NCBI RefSeq assembly: GCF_001570725.1
Contig: NZ_BCNV01000005.1
Location: forward strand, 124,001-188,000
Direction: 5' to 3'
DNA: 64,000 nt
Source of the DNA: Paenibacillus amylolyticus
Lineage (GTDB): Bacteria > Bacillota > Bacilli > Paenibacillales > Paenibacillaceae
Within the stretch, counting starts at the first letter, position 1. Every line of letters begins with the position of its first letter. The position numbers and the translations under genes are program-made. Below are positions 27,248 through 36,112 of the stretch, piece after piece. The notes below the pieces were generated by a model. It did not search any database. It was given only the letters and a program-made list of their open reading frames with translations, and was not told the origin of the DNA.

Positions 27248-28112
27248 TGATGTGGTAAGCCGGAGCATGCTGCATGATATCATTGAATCCTGTGGAATCG
27301 GCGAGCTTGCAGGCATGGCAGAGGGCGGCATAGAAGGCGCGCGGATGATCATGGATCTGCGTCCCGATGTGGTGCTGATTGATCTGTTGATGCCGGATCA
27401 GGACGGAATTGAGACCGTAGCGAAGCTGAGGCAGAGCGGATATACCGGGAAATTCATCATGATCTCTCAGGTGGAGAATAAGGAGATGGTAGGGGCGGCC
27501 TACCAGAACGGAATTGAATTCTTTATTCATAAACCGATTAATCGGGTGGAAGTGGAGCATGTGCTCAGCAAAGTGAATGAACAGTGGAAGTATGAACGTT
27601 ACGTGCTGGAGATCAAGCAGTCGATGGCCCGATTGAATCTGGTGGAAGCGCCGGCCCCTGCCCAAGGTCGTACGGTGCGAGATGCGGCAAGAAGCATTCT
27701 GATGGATCTGGGGATCATCGGAGAAAGTGGCAGCAAGGATATTGTGGCCCTTATGGAGTATGCTATTGATCAGAAGCGAGCCGGGGAGTGGCCGCCGTTG
27801 AAGGAGTCGTACGAAGCGGTGGCCCAGACGTACAAGTCTACGCCCAAAGACGTGGAGAAAGAGAGCAAGGCGATGGAACAACGCATTCGCAGAACGGTGA
27901 TTGCCGCGCTGACGAATATGGCCTCGATTGGACTCAACGATTATAGCAACCACAAGTTTGAGCATTATGCGCCCCTCTACTTTGACTTCCAGGATGTACG
28001 GATGAAGATGAGAGCCATGGAAGAAGATCAGGCAGGCGACAAAGGCAAGGTGAATATCAAAAAGTTCCTGCATGTGTTCTACATGGAGACGATTGAAAAA
28101 ATGAATAATTAA
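27213..28112 (+). CDS. glnL: GlnL-like response regulator (receiver + YcbB domain)
   Basis: 299 residues. The receiver (IVDDD; phosphoacceptor Asp57 in VVLIDLLMPDQDG; Lys in FIHKPINR) is joined to a C-terminal helical DNA-binding domain of the YcbB/GlnL type (AARSILMDLGIIGESG; YEAVAQTYKSTPKDVEKESKAMEQRIRR). In Bacillus subtilis GlnL activates a glutaminase-glutamine transporter operon. Here a glutamine-type ABC importer is next, so the target is probably that operon. AAAGGGGG is 9 nt before a second ATG at 27219, which could be the real start. A convincing copy of the published GlnL repeat was not found upstream of 28553. Confidence 0.88.
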   Translation: MSMTLSIMIVDDDVVSRSMLHDIIESCGIGELAGMAEGGIEGARMIMDLRPDVVLIDLLMPDQDGIETVAKLRQSGYTGKFIMISQVENKEMVGAAYQNGIEFFIHKPINRVEVEHVLSKVNEQWKYERYVLEIKQSMARLNLVEAPAPAQGRTVRDAARSILMDLGIIGESGSKDIVALMEYAIDQKRAGEWPPLKESYEAVAQTYKSTPKDVEKESKAMEQRIRRTVIAALTNMASIGLNDYSNHKFEHYAPLYFDFQDVRMKMRAMEEDQAGDKGKVNIKKFLHVFYMETIEKMNN

Positions 28113-28140
28113 ATAATTGAGATATGCTATCTCTTATCCA

Positions 28141-28190
28141 AAAGCCGAATTCCCGAAGGCAACACCTTCATGGATTCTCGGCTTTTTTTG
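28141..28190 (+). terminator. Terminator of glnK-glnL
   Basis: AAAGCCGA...TCGGCTTT stem with inner complementary stretches, ending in a run of seven T. Confidence 0.88.
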
Positions 28191-28377
28191 TTTATCACTC
28201 TATTTATTGTTATATAACCTTACATTAAATATTAAAATCGGACTTTTTATTAGCACTTTTTGCGCATTCATCTATCAAAAAAACATTTTGTGTTAATTTA
28301 ATTTTCATGAGTTGTAATTAATTTTTGTAGGATCATGTAAGTTGGCGTAGGGAGCGAACTACAATACGTACATGAAT

Positions 28378-28494
28378 AGCATTTTGCATAAACCCGGCGA
28401 GCGTCTTTCAATCAGAAAGATATAGATCGAAATGATTCAATTCGTCTATATCTTATACCCGGAAGCGAGTTTGATTCGAATTATGCAAAATGCT
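28378..28494 (+). promoter_or_regulatory. Structured leader upstream of the glutamine-type ABC operon
   Basis: A perfect 14-bp outer stem (AGCATTTTGCATAA, 28378-28391, with TTATGCAAAATGCT, 28481-28494) encloses a hairpin at 28417-28454 (AAGATATAGA/TCTATATCTT then CGAA/TTCG, 9-nt loop). Between them the two strands carry a similar motif, ACCCGGCGAGCG and ACCCGGAAGCGAG. The element ends 58 nt before the start codon. It looks like an RNA with two stacked helices and an internal loop; I do not recognise it as a known riboswitch. The flanking 28191-28377 is AT-rich and has scattered TTTTGT motifs (28286, 28323) but no gene. Confidence 0.55.
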
Positions 28495-28552
28495 GAAATA
28501 CAAACGGTCGATTCGGTCGATCCCAATCTAATTCGGAAAAGGGGTTTTTTCT

Positions 28553-29350
28553 ATGAAAAAGGTAGCATCCATTGTAATGGCGTCCGTTCTTGCTCTAACA
28601 CTTAGTGCCTGCGGTGCAGCAAAGTCCGGTGAAGAGAGTAATGCACCATCGGCAAGTGGTTCAGCTGTTGAGAAATATACATTTGGTACCGATGCAACGT
28701 ATCCCCCTTTTGAGTTTCAGAAGGACGGCAAATATGTAGGAATCGATATTGATCTCATGAACGCGATTGCGGAAGAAGAGGGCTTTGAAGTAGAGATCAA
28801 ACCGATGGACTTCAAAGGTATTATTCCAGCCATCACGGCGAATCAGCTGGACGGAGCCATTGCAGGCATTAGCATTACGGACGAACGTAAAAAAGTCGTC
28901 GACTTCTCGGAACCGTACTATCAGGCCGGTCTGTCCTTAATCGTACATGAAGATAACGCGGACATCCTAAGTCCTGAAGATTTAAAAGGAAAAATTATTG
29001 CGATTAAAAAAGGAACCTCAGGTGCCAATCTTGCAGATGAATATGCGAAAACCTATGGGGCAACCGTGAAATATTTTGATGACAGCCCATCGATGTATCA
29101 GGAAGTTGCGAACAAAAACGCAGATGCTACGCTGGAGGATTTCCCCGTCATCTCCTATAAGATTGCCATTGACCCGAATGCCAAGCTCAAGATCGTTGGA
29201 GACCGATTGAACGGTGACTTCTACGGCATTGCTGTTGCCAAAGGCGATGCAGAGTTGCAGAAGAAGATCAATGATGGACTGAAGAAATTACAGGAAAACG
29301 GTAAGTATGATGAGATTGTCGGCAACTATCTGGGAACAACGGCTAAATAG
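28553..29350 (+). CDS. glnH: Amino-acid (glutamine-type) ABC transporter substrate-binding lipoprotein
   Basis: 265 residues. A lipoprotein signal peptide ends in LTLSACG (lipobox, Cys20). The mature part is a family 3 solute-binding protein: FGTDATYPPFEF, IDIDLMNAIAEEEGF, GAIAGISITDERKKVVDFSEPYYQAGL, IKKGTSGANLADEY. It captures a polar amino acid outside the cell and delivers it to the permease encoded next. GlnH is chosen because of family similarity and the GlnK/GlnL genes just upstream; another polar amino acid is possible. AAAAGGGG precedes the start. First gene of a three-gene operon. Confidence 0.9.
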   Translation: MKKVASIVMASVLALTLSACGAAKSGEESNAPSASGSAVEKYTFGTDATYPPFEFQKDGKYVGIDIDLMNAIAEEEGFEVEIKPMDFKGIIPAITANQLDGAIAGISITDERKKVVDFSEPYYQAGLSLIVHEDNADILSPEDLKGKIIAIKKGTSGANLADEYAKTYGATVKYFDDSPSMYQEVANKNADATLEDFPVISYKIAIDPNAKLKIVGDRLNGDFYGIAVAKGDAELQKKINDGLKKLQENGKYDEIVGNYLGTTAK

Positions 29351-29367
29351 AAGGGAATGTGGTACGG

Positions 29368-30024
29368 ATGGACTCCTCCTTGCAAGTCATAATAGATGCA
29401 CTGCCTCTTCTGTTAGAGGGTACAGTAGTTACGTTGAAACTAGTCGTAATCTCGCTCATCATTGCGATGGTGATCGGATTGATCTCAGGTCTGATGAGTA
29501 CTTCTTTGAATCGATTGTTGCGGCTGGTAGCTACGCTTTACGTGGATATCATCCGTGGCACACCCCTTCTGGTGCAGGTATATTTCATCTACTTCGGGCT
29601 GCCAGTATTTCTGGATATGCGGATTCCGGCGATGACCGCAGGCATTATTGCAATTAGTCTGAATGCCGGAGCTTACATCTCGGAGATTTTCCGAGCAGGG
29701 ATTAATTCAATTAGCAACGGGCAGCATGAGGCGGCACGATCCTTGGGTTTAAGTCGTTTCCAAACGATGAGGCTGATCGTGTTACCTCAGGCAACCCGGC
29801 GCATGATTCCTACCTTTGTAAACCAGTTCATTATTACGATCAAAGATACATCGCTGCTATCGGCGATAGGTATCGCAGAATTGACACAAAGCGGGGAAAT
29901 TATTATTTCCTCCAACTTCCGGGCATTCGAAATCTGGGGTGTGGTGGGTATATTCTACCTGATCATCATTGTTCTGTTGTCTCGGGCTTCCCGATTCATT
30001 GAAAGGAGGTATGCGATCCGATGA
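29368..30024 (+). CDS. glnP: Amino-acid ABC transporter permease (GlnP/HisM type)
   Basis: 218 residues from ATG 29368; a GTG at 29359 is in frame but only 2 nt behind AAGGGA. Five hydrophobic segments and the EAA motif ([26 protein letters not shown], here written in parts: EAARSLGLS then [11 protein letters not shown]) identify a polar amino-acid permease, along with [16 protein letters not shown] and [11 protein letters not shown]. It probably works as a homodimer, as no second permease gene is present. It starts 17 nt after the binding-protein gene and overlaps the ATPase gene by ATGA. Confidence 0.92.
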   Translation: MDSSLQVIIDALPLLLEGTVVTLKLVVISLIIAMVIGLISGLMSTSLNRLLRLVATLYVDIIRGTPLLVQVYFIYFGLPVFLDMRIPAMTAGIIAISLNAGAYISEIFRAGINSISNGQHEAARSLGLSRFQTMRLIVLPQATRRMIPTFVNQFIITIKDTSLLSAIGIAELTQSGEIIISSNFRAFEIWGVVGIFYLIIIVLLSRASRFIERRYAIR

Positions 30025-30743
30025 TTACCGTACAGAATCTGAAAAAGCAGTTTGGTGCCAATGAGGTGCTGAAGGATATCTCCACAACGATTCAGGAGAA
30101 AGAAGTCGTATGCGTCATCGGACCTTCCGGGTCTGGTAAAAGTACCTTCTTACGCTGCCTTAATCTGCTGGAGGATGTGACGTCTGGAAAGGTGACGATC
30201 GGTGATGTCGAGGTCACTTCACCCAAGACAGATATCGATCAGCTGAGAACCAATGTGGGCATGGTGTTCCAACAATTTAACCTTTTCCCGCATCTAACCG
30301 TGTTGGAGAATATCATGCTCGCACCGAAGTATATCAAGAAACTGAGTAAGGCCGAGAATGAGAAAAAATCAATGGAACTGCTTGGCAAGGTCGGGCTATC
30401 GCAGAAGAGGGATGCGTATCCCGAGCAGTTGTCAGGTGGACAACAACAGCGTGTAGCCATCGCACGTGCACTCGCCATGAACCCGAGTGTGATGCTGTTC
30501 GATGAGCCTACGTCTGCACTCGACCCGGAGATGGTTGGAGAAGTGCTGCAAGTTATGAAAGACCTCGCTCACGAGGGAATTACGATGATTGTCGTTACGC
30601 ATGAGATGGGCTTCGCCCGTGAGGTGGCGGATCGGGTGATCTTTATGGACGGCGGATATATTGTGGAGGAAGGCACGCCAGAAGAGCTCTTTCAGAATAC
30701 CCAGCATGAGCGGACCAAGGCGTTTCTGGGTAAGGTTTTATAA
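30021..30743 (+). CDS. glnQ: Amino-acid ABC transporter ATP-binding protein
   Basis: 240 residues. Walker A (GPSGSGKST), Q-loop ([13 protein letters not shown]), signature LSGGQQQR, Walker B ([14 protein letters not shown]) and H-loop (VVTHEMGFA) are all canonical for the polar amino-acid subfamily (GlnQ/HisP). It is the last gene of the operon, translationally coupled by ATGA to the permease, and is followed by a strong terminator. Confidence 0.95.
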   Translation: MITVQNLKKQFGANEVLKDISTTIQEKEVVCVIGPSGSGKSTFLRCLNLLEDVTSGKVTIGDVEVTSPKTDIDQLRTNVGMVFQQFNLFPHLTVLENIMLAPKYIKKLSKAENEKKSMELLGKVGLSQKRDAYPEQLSGGQQQRVAIARALAMNPSVMLFDEPTSALDPEMVGEVLQVMKDLAHEGITMIVVTHEMGFAREVADRVIFMDGGYIVEEGTPEELFQNTQHERTKAFLGKVL

Positions 30744-30767
30744 CGATACTGGATCAAAAAAAGAACT

Positions 30768-30850
30768 AAAAAAATCCCCTATGGGCGGGCGATGCATCAA
30801 GCACATCTGATATGATGGACTTGAGCACGACTCGCTTGCAGGGGATTTTT
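30768..30850 (+). terminator. Long two-level terminator of the glutamine-type operon
   Basis: AAAAATCCCC and GGGGATTTTT form the base stem. Inside is a second hairpin with TCAAG / CTTGA arms. The hairpin is unusually large (83 nt), with the final TTTTT after the G-rich arm. Confidence 0.75.
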
Positions 30851-30911
30851 GGTGCTGTGCGTAATACATAATAAGATAGATGTAGCACGACGAACATGTT
30901 ATCGATACAAA

Positions 30912-30925
30912 GGAAAGCGCTTAAT
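30912..30925 (+). promoter_or_regulatory. Candidate cre site before the esterase gene
   Basis: GGAAAGCGCTTAAT matches the cre consensus at 12 of 14 positions, 36 nt before the start codon. It suggests catabolite control of the esterase. Confidence 0.5.
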
Positions 30926-30961
30926 AACTACTTTTCATGAATCGTTGAGGGGGAATGAAGG

Positions 30962-32092
30962 ATGAGCGTACAAGCGAATACCGGGTTAAAGATCTATGAC
31001 TTAACGGAACTGCCTTATCTCAAGGTGCATGGCAGAACAACTGGAGAGTTATCGCCGCTGACGTTATTTTGGACGGGGAGTGCAGTCGAACTCAATGTGC
31101 AGAGCTCCGAACTTTGGGTTGAGGTGGAGTCTGGATATGATATATATGAATCATGGATTAGCATTCTGATTAACGGTGTTTCGGTGAGCCGGCAGATGAT
31201 AACGGCGGGAAGGTACTGGATCTGTGTATTCCGGGGCATGAACACGAATGTGGTGAAGAATGTACGGATCGTTAAAGATGTTCAAGCGATGAGTGGTGAT
31301 CCGGGCTGTTCCTTGCAGTTTCATGCGGTGAAATCGGATGGAGCATTCCTCCCTGTGCAGGAAAAACCCTACAAGGTCGAGTTTATCGGTGACAGTATTA
31401 CATCTGGTGAAGGTGCGATTGGTGCTAAAGCAGAGGAAGATTGGATTCCGATGTGGTTCAGCGCCATACATAATTATACGTTTATGACAGCAGAGGTATT
31501 GAATGCAGAATACCGGGTCATCTCGCAAAGTGGCTGGGGTGTGCTGACAAGTTGGGATAATAATCCGAAGGGGAACATTCCCGATTATTACGAACAGGTC
31601 TGTGGTCTGCTTGCTGGTGAACGTAACGAAGCGTTAGGCGCAGGAGATCAGCATGATTTTGGTTCGTGGCAGCCGGATGTGGTGGTTGTGAACCTGGGCA
31701 GCAATGATGGGGGTGCATTTCAGTCACCTGAGTGGAAAGATCCCGACACTGGCAAGGTGTACAAGCAGCGGATGAACGAGGACGGAACGTATCATGAAGA
31801 GGATCTGGCCGCTTTTGAGAAAGCGGTGGAACAGTACCTGTTCAAACTTCGGAAAAACAATCCGGCGGCACATCTCGTATGGGCTTATGGCATGCTTGGT
31901 TTTCCCATGATGCCAGCCATCTACCGTGCGGTTGATGCGCATATGAAGGGGACAGGGGACCGTAAGGTCTCAATCATCCAACTTCCGGATACAACGGAAG
32001 AAACGGTAGGGGCGCGCACCCACCCAGGCGAATTATCTCACCGTAGGACGGCAGATGTGTTAGCGGAATATCTACGAGGATTGATAGGATAA
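30962..32092 (+). CDS. SGNH/GDSL esterase, carbohydrate esterase family 2-like
   Basis: 376 residues, no signal peptide. An N-terminal jelly-roll-like region (about 1-130) precedes an SGNH hydrolase domain: block I FIGDSITSGEG (nucleophile Ser145), block III VVVNLGSNDGG, and block V THPGELSHRRTADVLAEYL with the catalytic Asp/His region. This two-domain layout is typical of CE2 acetyl esterases that deacetylate plant polysaccharides or oligosaccharides. Lacking a signal, it probably acts on imported oligosaccharides. GAGGGGGAATG lies at the ribosome site. A cre-like element is upstream. Confidence 0.88.
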   Translation: MSVQANTGLKIYDLTELPYLKVHGRTTGELSPLTLFWTGSAVELNVQSSELWVEVESGYDIYESWISILINGVSVSRQMITAGRYWICVFRGMNTNVVKNVRIVKDVQAMSGDPGCSLQFHAVKSDGAFLPVQEKPYKVEFIGDSITSGEGAIGAKAEEDWIPMWFSAIHNYTFMTAEVLNAEYRVISQSGWGVLTSWDNNPKGNIPDYYEQVCGLLAGERNEALGAGDQHDFGSWQPDVVVVNLGSNDGGAFQSPEWKDPDTGKVYKQRMNEDGTYHEEDLAAFEKAVEQYLFKLRKNNPAAHLVWAYGMLGFPMMPAIYRAVDAHMKGTGDRKVSIIQLPDTTEETVGARTHPGELSHRRTADVLAEYLRGLIG

Positions 32093-32108
32093 CTTGATAC
32101 ATGGTAAT

Positions 32109-32200
32109 GGAAAGACCACTCTTTCATGAACGGTACCCCAATGGTAGATCGTGTCTAAATTTATGGAGTCCCTTCATCATAAGAATGGTCTTTCCCTTTT
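32109..32200 (+). terminator. Terminator of the esterase gene
   Basis: GGAAAGACCACTCTT (32109-32123) pairs with AAGAATGGTCTTTCC (32181-32195), followed by CTTTT. The loop is long (57 nt). It lies just before the stop of a convergent gene and may serve both directions. Confidence 0.65.
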
Positions 32201-32208
32201 CTGCTCAT

Positions 32209-32769
32209 CTAGACATTCGGGGGTGTGTCCGCTGTGCCACTGTTTTGAACCTCATAACGAATTGAAATGATCTGTCCGAGCGTCTGGGTTTGGATCATTT
32301 TGAATTGGCTTGGCACCGTGCCTGCCGGGAATAAAGGGATGCCTTCACCAAGAATTTTCGGAATGATGGCGACTTCAATCTCATCCAGTAATTTTTTGGC
32401 TAACACAGCTTGAACCAATATGCCGCCACCCACAATCCACACGTCTCCATCAGAAGTCTGTTTTAATTGGGGAATGAGCGTATCTACCGTCTCGGTTGTA
32501 AACTGTACATGCGGACCGGGAGGCTGTTCCGAGCGGGAAAGCACATACGTTGGGCGATCCGCATAAGGGAATTCTTCAGACAGTGTGAGCACCTCTTCAT
32601 ACGTATAACGTCCCATAACGACGCTACCAATCGTTTCATAAAAGGCAGCATACCCGTTGTCTCCGCCATCACCCTCCACATCGAATAACCAATCCACCGA
32701 ACCATCTAGTCTTGCGATATATCCATCCAAACTCATGGCAATGTACAAAATTGTTTTGATATCAGACAT
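32209..32769 (-). CDS. Dihydrofolate reductase-like (RibD C-terminal domain) protein
   Basis: 186 residues of the RibD_C/DHFR-like fold: YIAMSLDGYIARLDGSVDWL at the N-terminus, VVMGRYTYEEV, and the NADPH-binding GDVWIVGGGILVQAVL block. Small stand-alone members such as Bacillus YwjB and YyaP are common; their substrates are unknown. The ATG at 32769 is preferred over that at 32775, because GAAGGGAG stands 8 nt upstream. It is divergent from a WYL-type regulator gene with 75 nt between, so the two may be linked. Confidence 0.88.
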   Translation of the reverse strand: MSDIKTILYIAMSLDGYIARLDGSVDWLFDVEGDGGDNGYAAFYETIGSVVMGRYTYEEVLTLSEEFPYADRPTYVLSRSEQPPGPHVQFTTETVDTLIPQLKQTSDGDVWIVGGGILVQAVLAKKLLDEIEVAIIPKILGEGIPLFPAGTVPSQFKMIQTQTLGQIISIRYEVQNSGTADTPPNV

Positions 32770-32844
32770 GTTCATCGCTCCCTTCTAGAATATATGATAC
32801 ACTTTAATTATGACAAAAGTTGACGTAGTTAGGGTGTTGATTTC

Positions 32845-33753
32845 ATGAATCATCGAAAGCTGGCGATCATGCGCCTAATGGATTCCAGACAGAAGTTCAC
32901 TGCCCGGGAACTGGCAGAAAGGTTCGACGTATCGGTTCGTACGATTCAGCGAGATCTGGATGCATTGCAGGCGCTGGGGTTTCCCTTGTACACAGAAGTT
33001 GGCGTGAACGGTGGATACCGGGTGTTGCCCAATCGGATTTTGCCACCTCTTCAACTGACACAGCAGGAGGCATTAGGGCTATTTATGATGCTGGAATATC
33101 TACAGCAAGTCCCGGATTTTCCATATGGGTCAATGCGTGAGCATCTGGCTGAGCAATACTTCTCTACTTTGCCTGAAGATGTACAGGATCTGATTATGCG
33201 AATGAGAGAGCATATAACCTTTGTTCAGCATCCCAGTGAGTATGCCGAACCTTTAACAACCGAGATATTGGGTGCAGCGGTAGAAAAGAGAGAAATCGAA
33301 TTTATGTATCATGCCCGTAGTGGTCCTAAAAAAGTCCAGGTCTTCCCCTATGGTATTTACTATGATCAGGGACATTGGTACATGCCAGCCCGGAATAAGG
33401 ATCGCGTATTGTTATATCGAGTGGATCGCATGCAGCAGTTGGCTGTCATGGAATCGGTCGATGAATCTGTTCCGAGTCTAAAGGCATGGCTAATTGCCAA
33501 AGAAGACAGAGCAAGCGTAGAAGTGGTGCTGCAATTCACGGAATTTGGAGCAAGGATTGCCGCGTCAGATGTGTTGTTCAAGTCGGTTCAGGGCCATGAG
33601 TGGCGCGGACTTGTTCCGCCCGAGGAGTTCTCTTTTACAGCGCGAAAGTTACTCTCCTATGGTCCGGAAGTGAAGGTGATCACGCCATCTGAGTTAAAGC
33701 AGCAGGTTAGAGAGTTGCTGGAACGGAGTTTAAGCCAGTATGATGAGGGATAA
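32845..33753 (+). CDS. WYL-domain transcriptional regulator with N-terminal HTH (YafY/DeoR type)
   Basis: 302 residues. An HTH_11-type winged helix (MRLMDSRQKFTARELAERF; VSVRTIQRDLDALQALG) is followed by a WYL domain (IEFMYHARSGPKKVQVFPYGIYY; GHWYMPARNKDRVLLYRVDRM) and a WCX-like C-terminus. WYL domains bind nucleic acid or nucleotide ligands in several regulators. It probably controls the divergent DHFR-like gene or the short-chain dehydrogenase gene downstream. Confidence 0.9.
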   Translation: MNHRKLAIMRLMDSRQKFTARELAERFDVSVRTIQRDLDALQALGFPLYTEVGVNGGYRVLPNRILPPLQLTQQEALGLFMMLEYLQQVPDFPYGSMREHLAEQYFSTLPEDVQDLIMRMREHITFVQHPSEYAEPLTTEILGAAVEKREIEFMYHARSGPKKVQVFPYGIYYDQGHWYMPARNKDRVLLYRVDRMQQLAVMESVDESVPSLKAWLIAKEDRASVEVVLQFTEFGARIAASDVLFKSVQGHEWRGLVPPEEFSFTARKLLSYGPEVKVITPSELKQQVRELLERSLSQYDEG

Positions 33754-33812
33754 AAGCTTTAAACGCTGGATATTCGGGTATCAAGGAAGAGACAAGAAAG
33801 GTGTGTAGAAAA

Positions 33813-34739
33813 ATGGGCGAAGTTTGGACTAAAGACATCATCCCGACTGTATCCGATAAAGTAGTGATTGTGACAGGTTCGAACGGCGGGTTAGGGTATG
33901 AAACGGCATTAGCATTGGCTGAAAAAGGTGCGAAAGTTATCCTTGCAGTTCGTAATCTGGACAAAGGTGAAAAGGCAGCTAATAAAATAAAATCGTCTGT
34001 GCATGTAGCTGGAGAGGTAATCGTTATGCAGCTCGACCTTAGCGATTTAGCTAGTATCCGTAAGTTCGCAGCCGCTTTTCTTGAGCAATATGATTCTTTG
34101 TCCATTCTCGTTAATAATGCAGGAATTATGAACCCTCCATTCCAGTTGACGAAGGATGGTTTTGAATTGCAGTTTGGTAGTAATCATCTAGGCCATTTTG
34201 CGCTTACGGGTCTACTATTGCCTCGATTGATATCTACTCCGAAATCGAGAGTAGTTACTGTAAGCAGTTTGGCAGCTGGTAATGGTACAATTGATTTTAA
34301 TAATTTGGATGGCTCCAAAGGATATGCTCCCATGAAGTTCTACAGTCAAAGCAAGCTAGCCAATCTGATGTTTGCGAGAGAGCTGCAGAATAAATTTAAT
34401 TCTGCCCATATTGATTCCATGAGTATCGCCGCTCATCCAGGAATTTCGCATACCAATCTATTTTCTTTCGGTTCGGGAAAACAGACCAATATATTCATGC
34501 GTAGTCTTTTGAAAATCATTAGTCAACCGGCACACATGGGAGCATTGCCTACCTTGTATGCTGTAGCAGATCCGACGATCAGGGGAGGTGAATATATTGC
34601 TCCCAGTGGTATGGGCGGCACGAAGGGCTATCCCAAGAGCGCTAAGATTATCGAAAAATTATATGACGCTAACATTTCAAACAAGCTATGGAGCGTATCA
34701 GAAGAATTAACAGGGGTTTATTACAGATTTAACGATTGA
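33813..34739 (+). CDS. Short-chain dehydrogenase/reductase
   Basis: 308 residues, classical SDR. The NAD(P)-binding motif TGSNGGLG (about residues 21-28), the LVNNAGIM motif and the active-site Tyr/Lys (FYSQSKLAN) are intact; the catalytic Ser is in TVSSLAAG. It resembles the retinol-dehydrogenase/WWOX-like group that acts on lipophilic carbonyls. ATG 33813 is preferred to GTG 33801 because of GAAAGGTG upstream. It lies 60 nt after the WYL regulator in the same direction and could be its target or operon partner. Confidence 0.9.
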   Translation: MGEVWTKDIIPTVSDKVVIVTGSNGGLGYETALALAEKGAKVILAVRNLDKGEKAANKIKSSVHVAGEVIVMQLDLSDLASIRKFAAAFLEQYDSLSILVNNAGIMNPPFQLTKDGFELQFGSNHLGHFALTGLLLPRLISTPKSRVVTVSSLAAGNGTIDFNNLDGSKGYAPMKFYSQSKLANLMFARELQNKFNSAHIDSMSIAAHPGISHTNLFSFGSGKQTNIFMRSLLKIISQPAHMGALPTLYAVADPTIRGGEYIAPSGMGGTKGYPKSAKIIEKLYDANISNKLWSVSEELTGVYYRFND

Positions 34740-34783
34740 ATGGGGGGCTACCATGATTCGATTCATAATAAGTTTAACGACCC

Positions 34784-34833
34784 GCTCTATGCAGAGTCCA
34801 TGTGATGAACAACGGCGGTTGTTTGCATAGAGC
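34784..34833 (+). terminator. Inverted repeat after the dehydrogenase gene
   Basis: GCTCTATGCA and TGCATAGAGC form a perfect 10-bp stem with a 30-nt loop, followed by TTGAAATTCTTTT. It is a weak terminator candidate, or an RNA element before the next small gene. Confidence 0.4.
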
Positions 34834-34931
34834 TTGAAATTCTTTTCCGCCATACTTATAGTGCATATCTAATGCGTTCATCTTACGACTCTGCTGCCTT
34901 AAAGATTTTAACTTTTAAGGAGTGGAGCAAC

Positions 34932-35201
34932 GTGAAATATATTAATGCGGATACAATCTTCCCGGAAGAATTGCTCAAAGAAATACAGCGTTATATCCCC
35001 GGAGGCCTGATCTATATTCCGAGGCCCAAGGATGCCCACAAGAAGTGGGGCGAGAATTCGGGTGGCAGAAGGATTGTCCGGGAGCGGAACGACGAGGTCC
35101 GCAGGCTTTTTGCTGCGGGAACAACCATCGATCAGCTTGCGAAGCAATACTGTTTATCCATCGATAGTATCAAGAAAATTGTGTATTGCAAAAAGGGATG
35201 A
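34932..35201 (+). CDS. Small CD3324-type putative DNA-binding protein
   Basis: 89 residues from GTG 34932, supported by AAGGAG about 9 nt upstream; the frame stays open further up but the earlier codons do not look conserved. Motifs: MKYINADTIFPEELLKEIQ, a central YIPRPKD, and a C-terminal helix-turn-helix-like part (VRRLFAAGTTIDQLAKQYCL; SIDSIKKIVYCK). This matches a widespread family of Firmicute small proteins (CD3324 family) of unknown role, probably transcription-related. Confidence 0.82.
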   Translation: MKYINADTIFPEELLKEIQRYIPGGLIYIPRPKDAHKKWGENSGGRRIVRERNDEVRRLFAAGTTIDQLAKQYCLSIDSIKKIVYCKKG

Positions 35202-35208
35202 AACTATA

Positions 35209-35243
35209 GAAGCCACGTTCGAGCAATCGAATGTGGCTTTTTT
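35209..35243 (+). terminator. Terminator of the small CD3324-type gene
   Basis: AGCCACGTTCG / CGAATGTGGCT stem with a small loop and TTTTTT. It may act for the convergent gene as well. Confidence 0.88.
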
Positions 35244-35245
35244 GC

Positions 35246-36112
35246 TTACATATTCAAATTACCGCTGAAATAGTGATACTCAGAATTCACTTCAAAACCA
35301 ACACTGCGGTACAGATTCAAAGCACGTTCGTTCTCGGTAACCACAGACAGGCGAATATCTGTATAACTTTGTTCTCTTAGGAGATTCACCAAAATACGAA
35401 GCGCTGTGCGTTTTATTTTCCGTCCCTGATAATCAGGTGAAATACAGAAGTTATGAATAAATGCGGTTGTCGCATTGATGGAGTTGATCCGTACCAGCCC
35501 GACAGGTGTTTGATCCTGCCATGCAATATAGTTGACTCGGCTGGGTTCATTGGTTTGCATAAAGTAATTGCGTGTCCATTCCTCCGAATCCCCAAAAGCT
35601 TGGGATGAGCAAGTGACCATAAACTCCATATCTTCGTCTTTTGCCACGGATAACGTTAGTTCAGGCGGTTCTGTAACCTCAAGCGCTTCATTTACTAGTT
35701 GCATCGAATACTCGGCACGATCATAAATGGCTCTAAGGGATTGAGCAGTATGAACACCCGGAGATAAGCCCTGAGGAACACGATAGCTGAGTTGGTTGAT
35801 CCCCTGTGGTTTCATGTCCAGGATGGCCCGTTTCAGTAAGTTGCTGAACACACCTTGGCGACGATACTGCGGATGTACGATGGCATTAATATTTCCGGTT
35901 ACGGTGTCAGATGCATACCAACTGAGGAGTCCTACCAATGTACCGTCGCGATAACAGAGGAGCGCATGGTCTCCATCTTTTTGGCTGATATGGTCAAGGT
36001 CTGCCTTTAGATGGACGGAATCCAGTTGTTTACATTGTTGTTCGAGCAAAATAATAGCATTAATCTGTTCCTTGGAGTTATAGACCATGGGAACGACTTG
36101 ATAAGATGACAT
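35246..36112 (-). CDS. GNAT acetyltransferase with two GNAT-like halves
   Basis: 288 residues. The N-terminal half has an acetyl-CoA-type loop (NAIVHPQYRRQGVFSNLLKRAI), the C-terminal half a second one (NFCISPDYQGRKIKRTALRILVNLL) and the typical ending TENERALNLYRSVGFEV. Tandem GNAT proteins of this size include MshD-like and several antibiotic or peptide acetyltransferases; the substrate here is unknown. ATG 36112 with AAGGTG upstream is preferred over GTG 36121. The stop is only 2 nt from the convergent terminator. Confidence 0.85.
   Translation of the reverse strand: MSSYQVVPMVYNSKEQINAIILLEQQCKQLDSVHLKADLDHISQKDGDHALLCYRDGTLVGLLSWYASDTVTGNINAIVHPQYRRQGVFSNLLKRAILDMKPQGINQLSYRVPQGLSPGVHTAQSLRAIYDRAEYSMQLVNEALEVTEPPELTLSVAKDEDMEFMVTCSSQAFGDSEEWTRNYFMQTNEPSRVNYIAWQDQTPVGLVRINSINATTAFIHNFCISPDYQGRKIKRTALRILVNLLREQSYTDIRLSVVTENERALNLYRSVGFEVNSEYHYFSGNLNM

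Noticed and set aside
27216-28073. Long open frame on the minus strand (285 codons) inside the GlnL-like gene
   Set aside because: It mirrors a well-recognised receiver-YcbB gene; the translation is His-rich and has no domain or ribosome site.
28280-28330. GlnL binding site (TTTTGT repeat) before the glutamine-type operon
   Set aside because: Two TTTTGT motifs are 37 bp apart, not separated by 4 bp as published for GlnL.
28378-28494. Known riboswitch (glutamine, lysine, purine or T-box)
   Set aside because: None of the conserved cores of these classes as I know them are visible; left as an unknown structured element.
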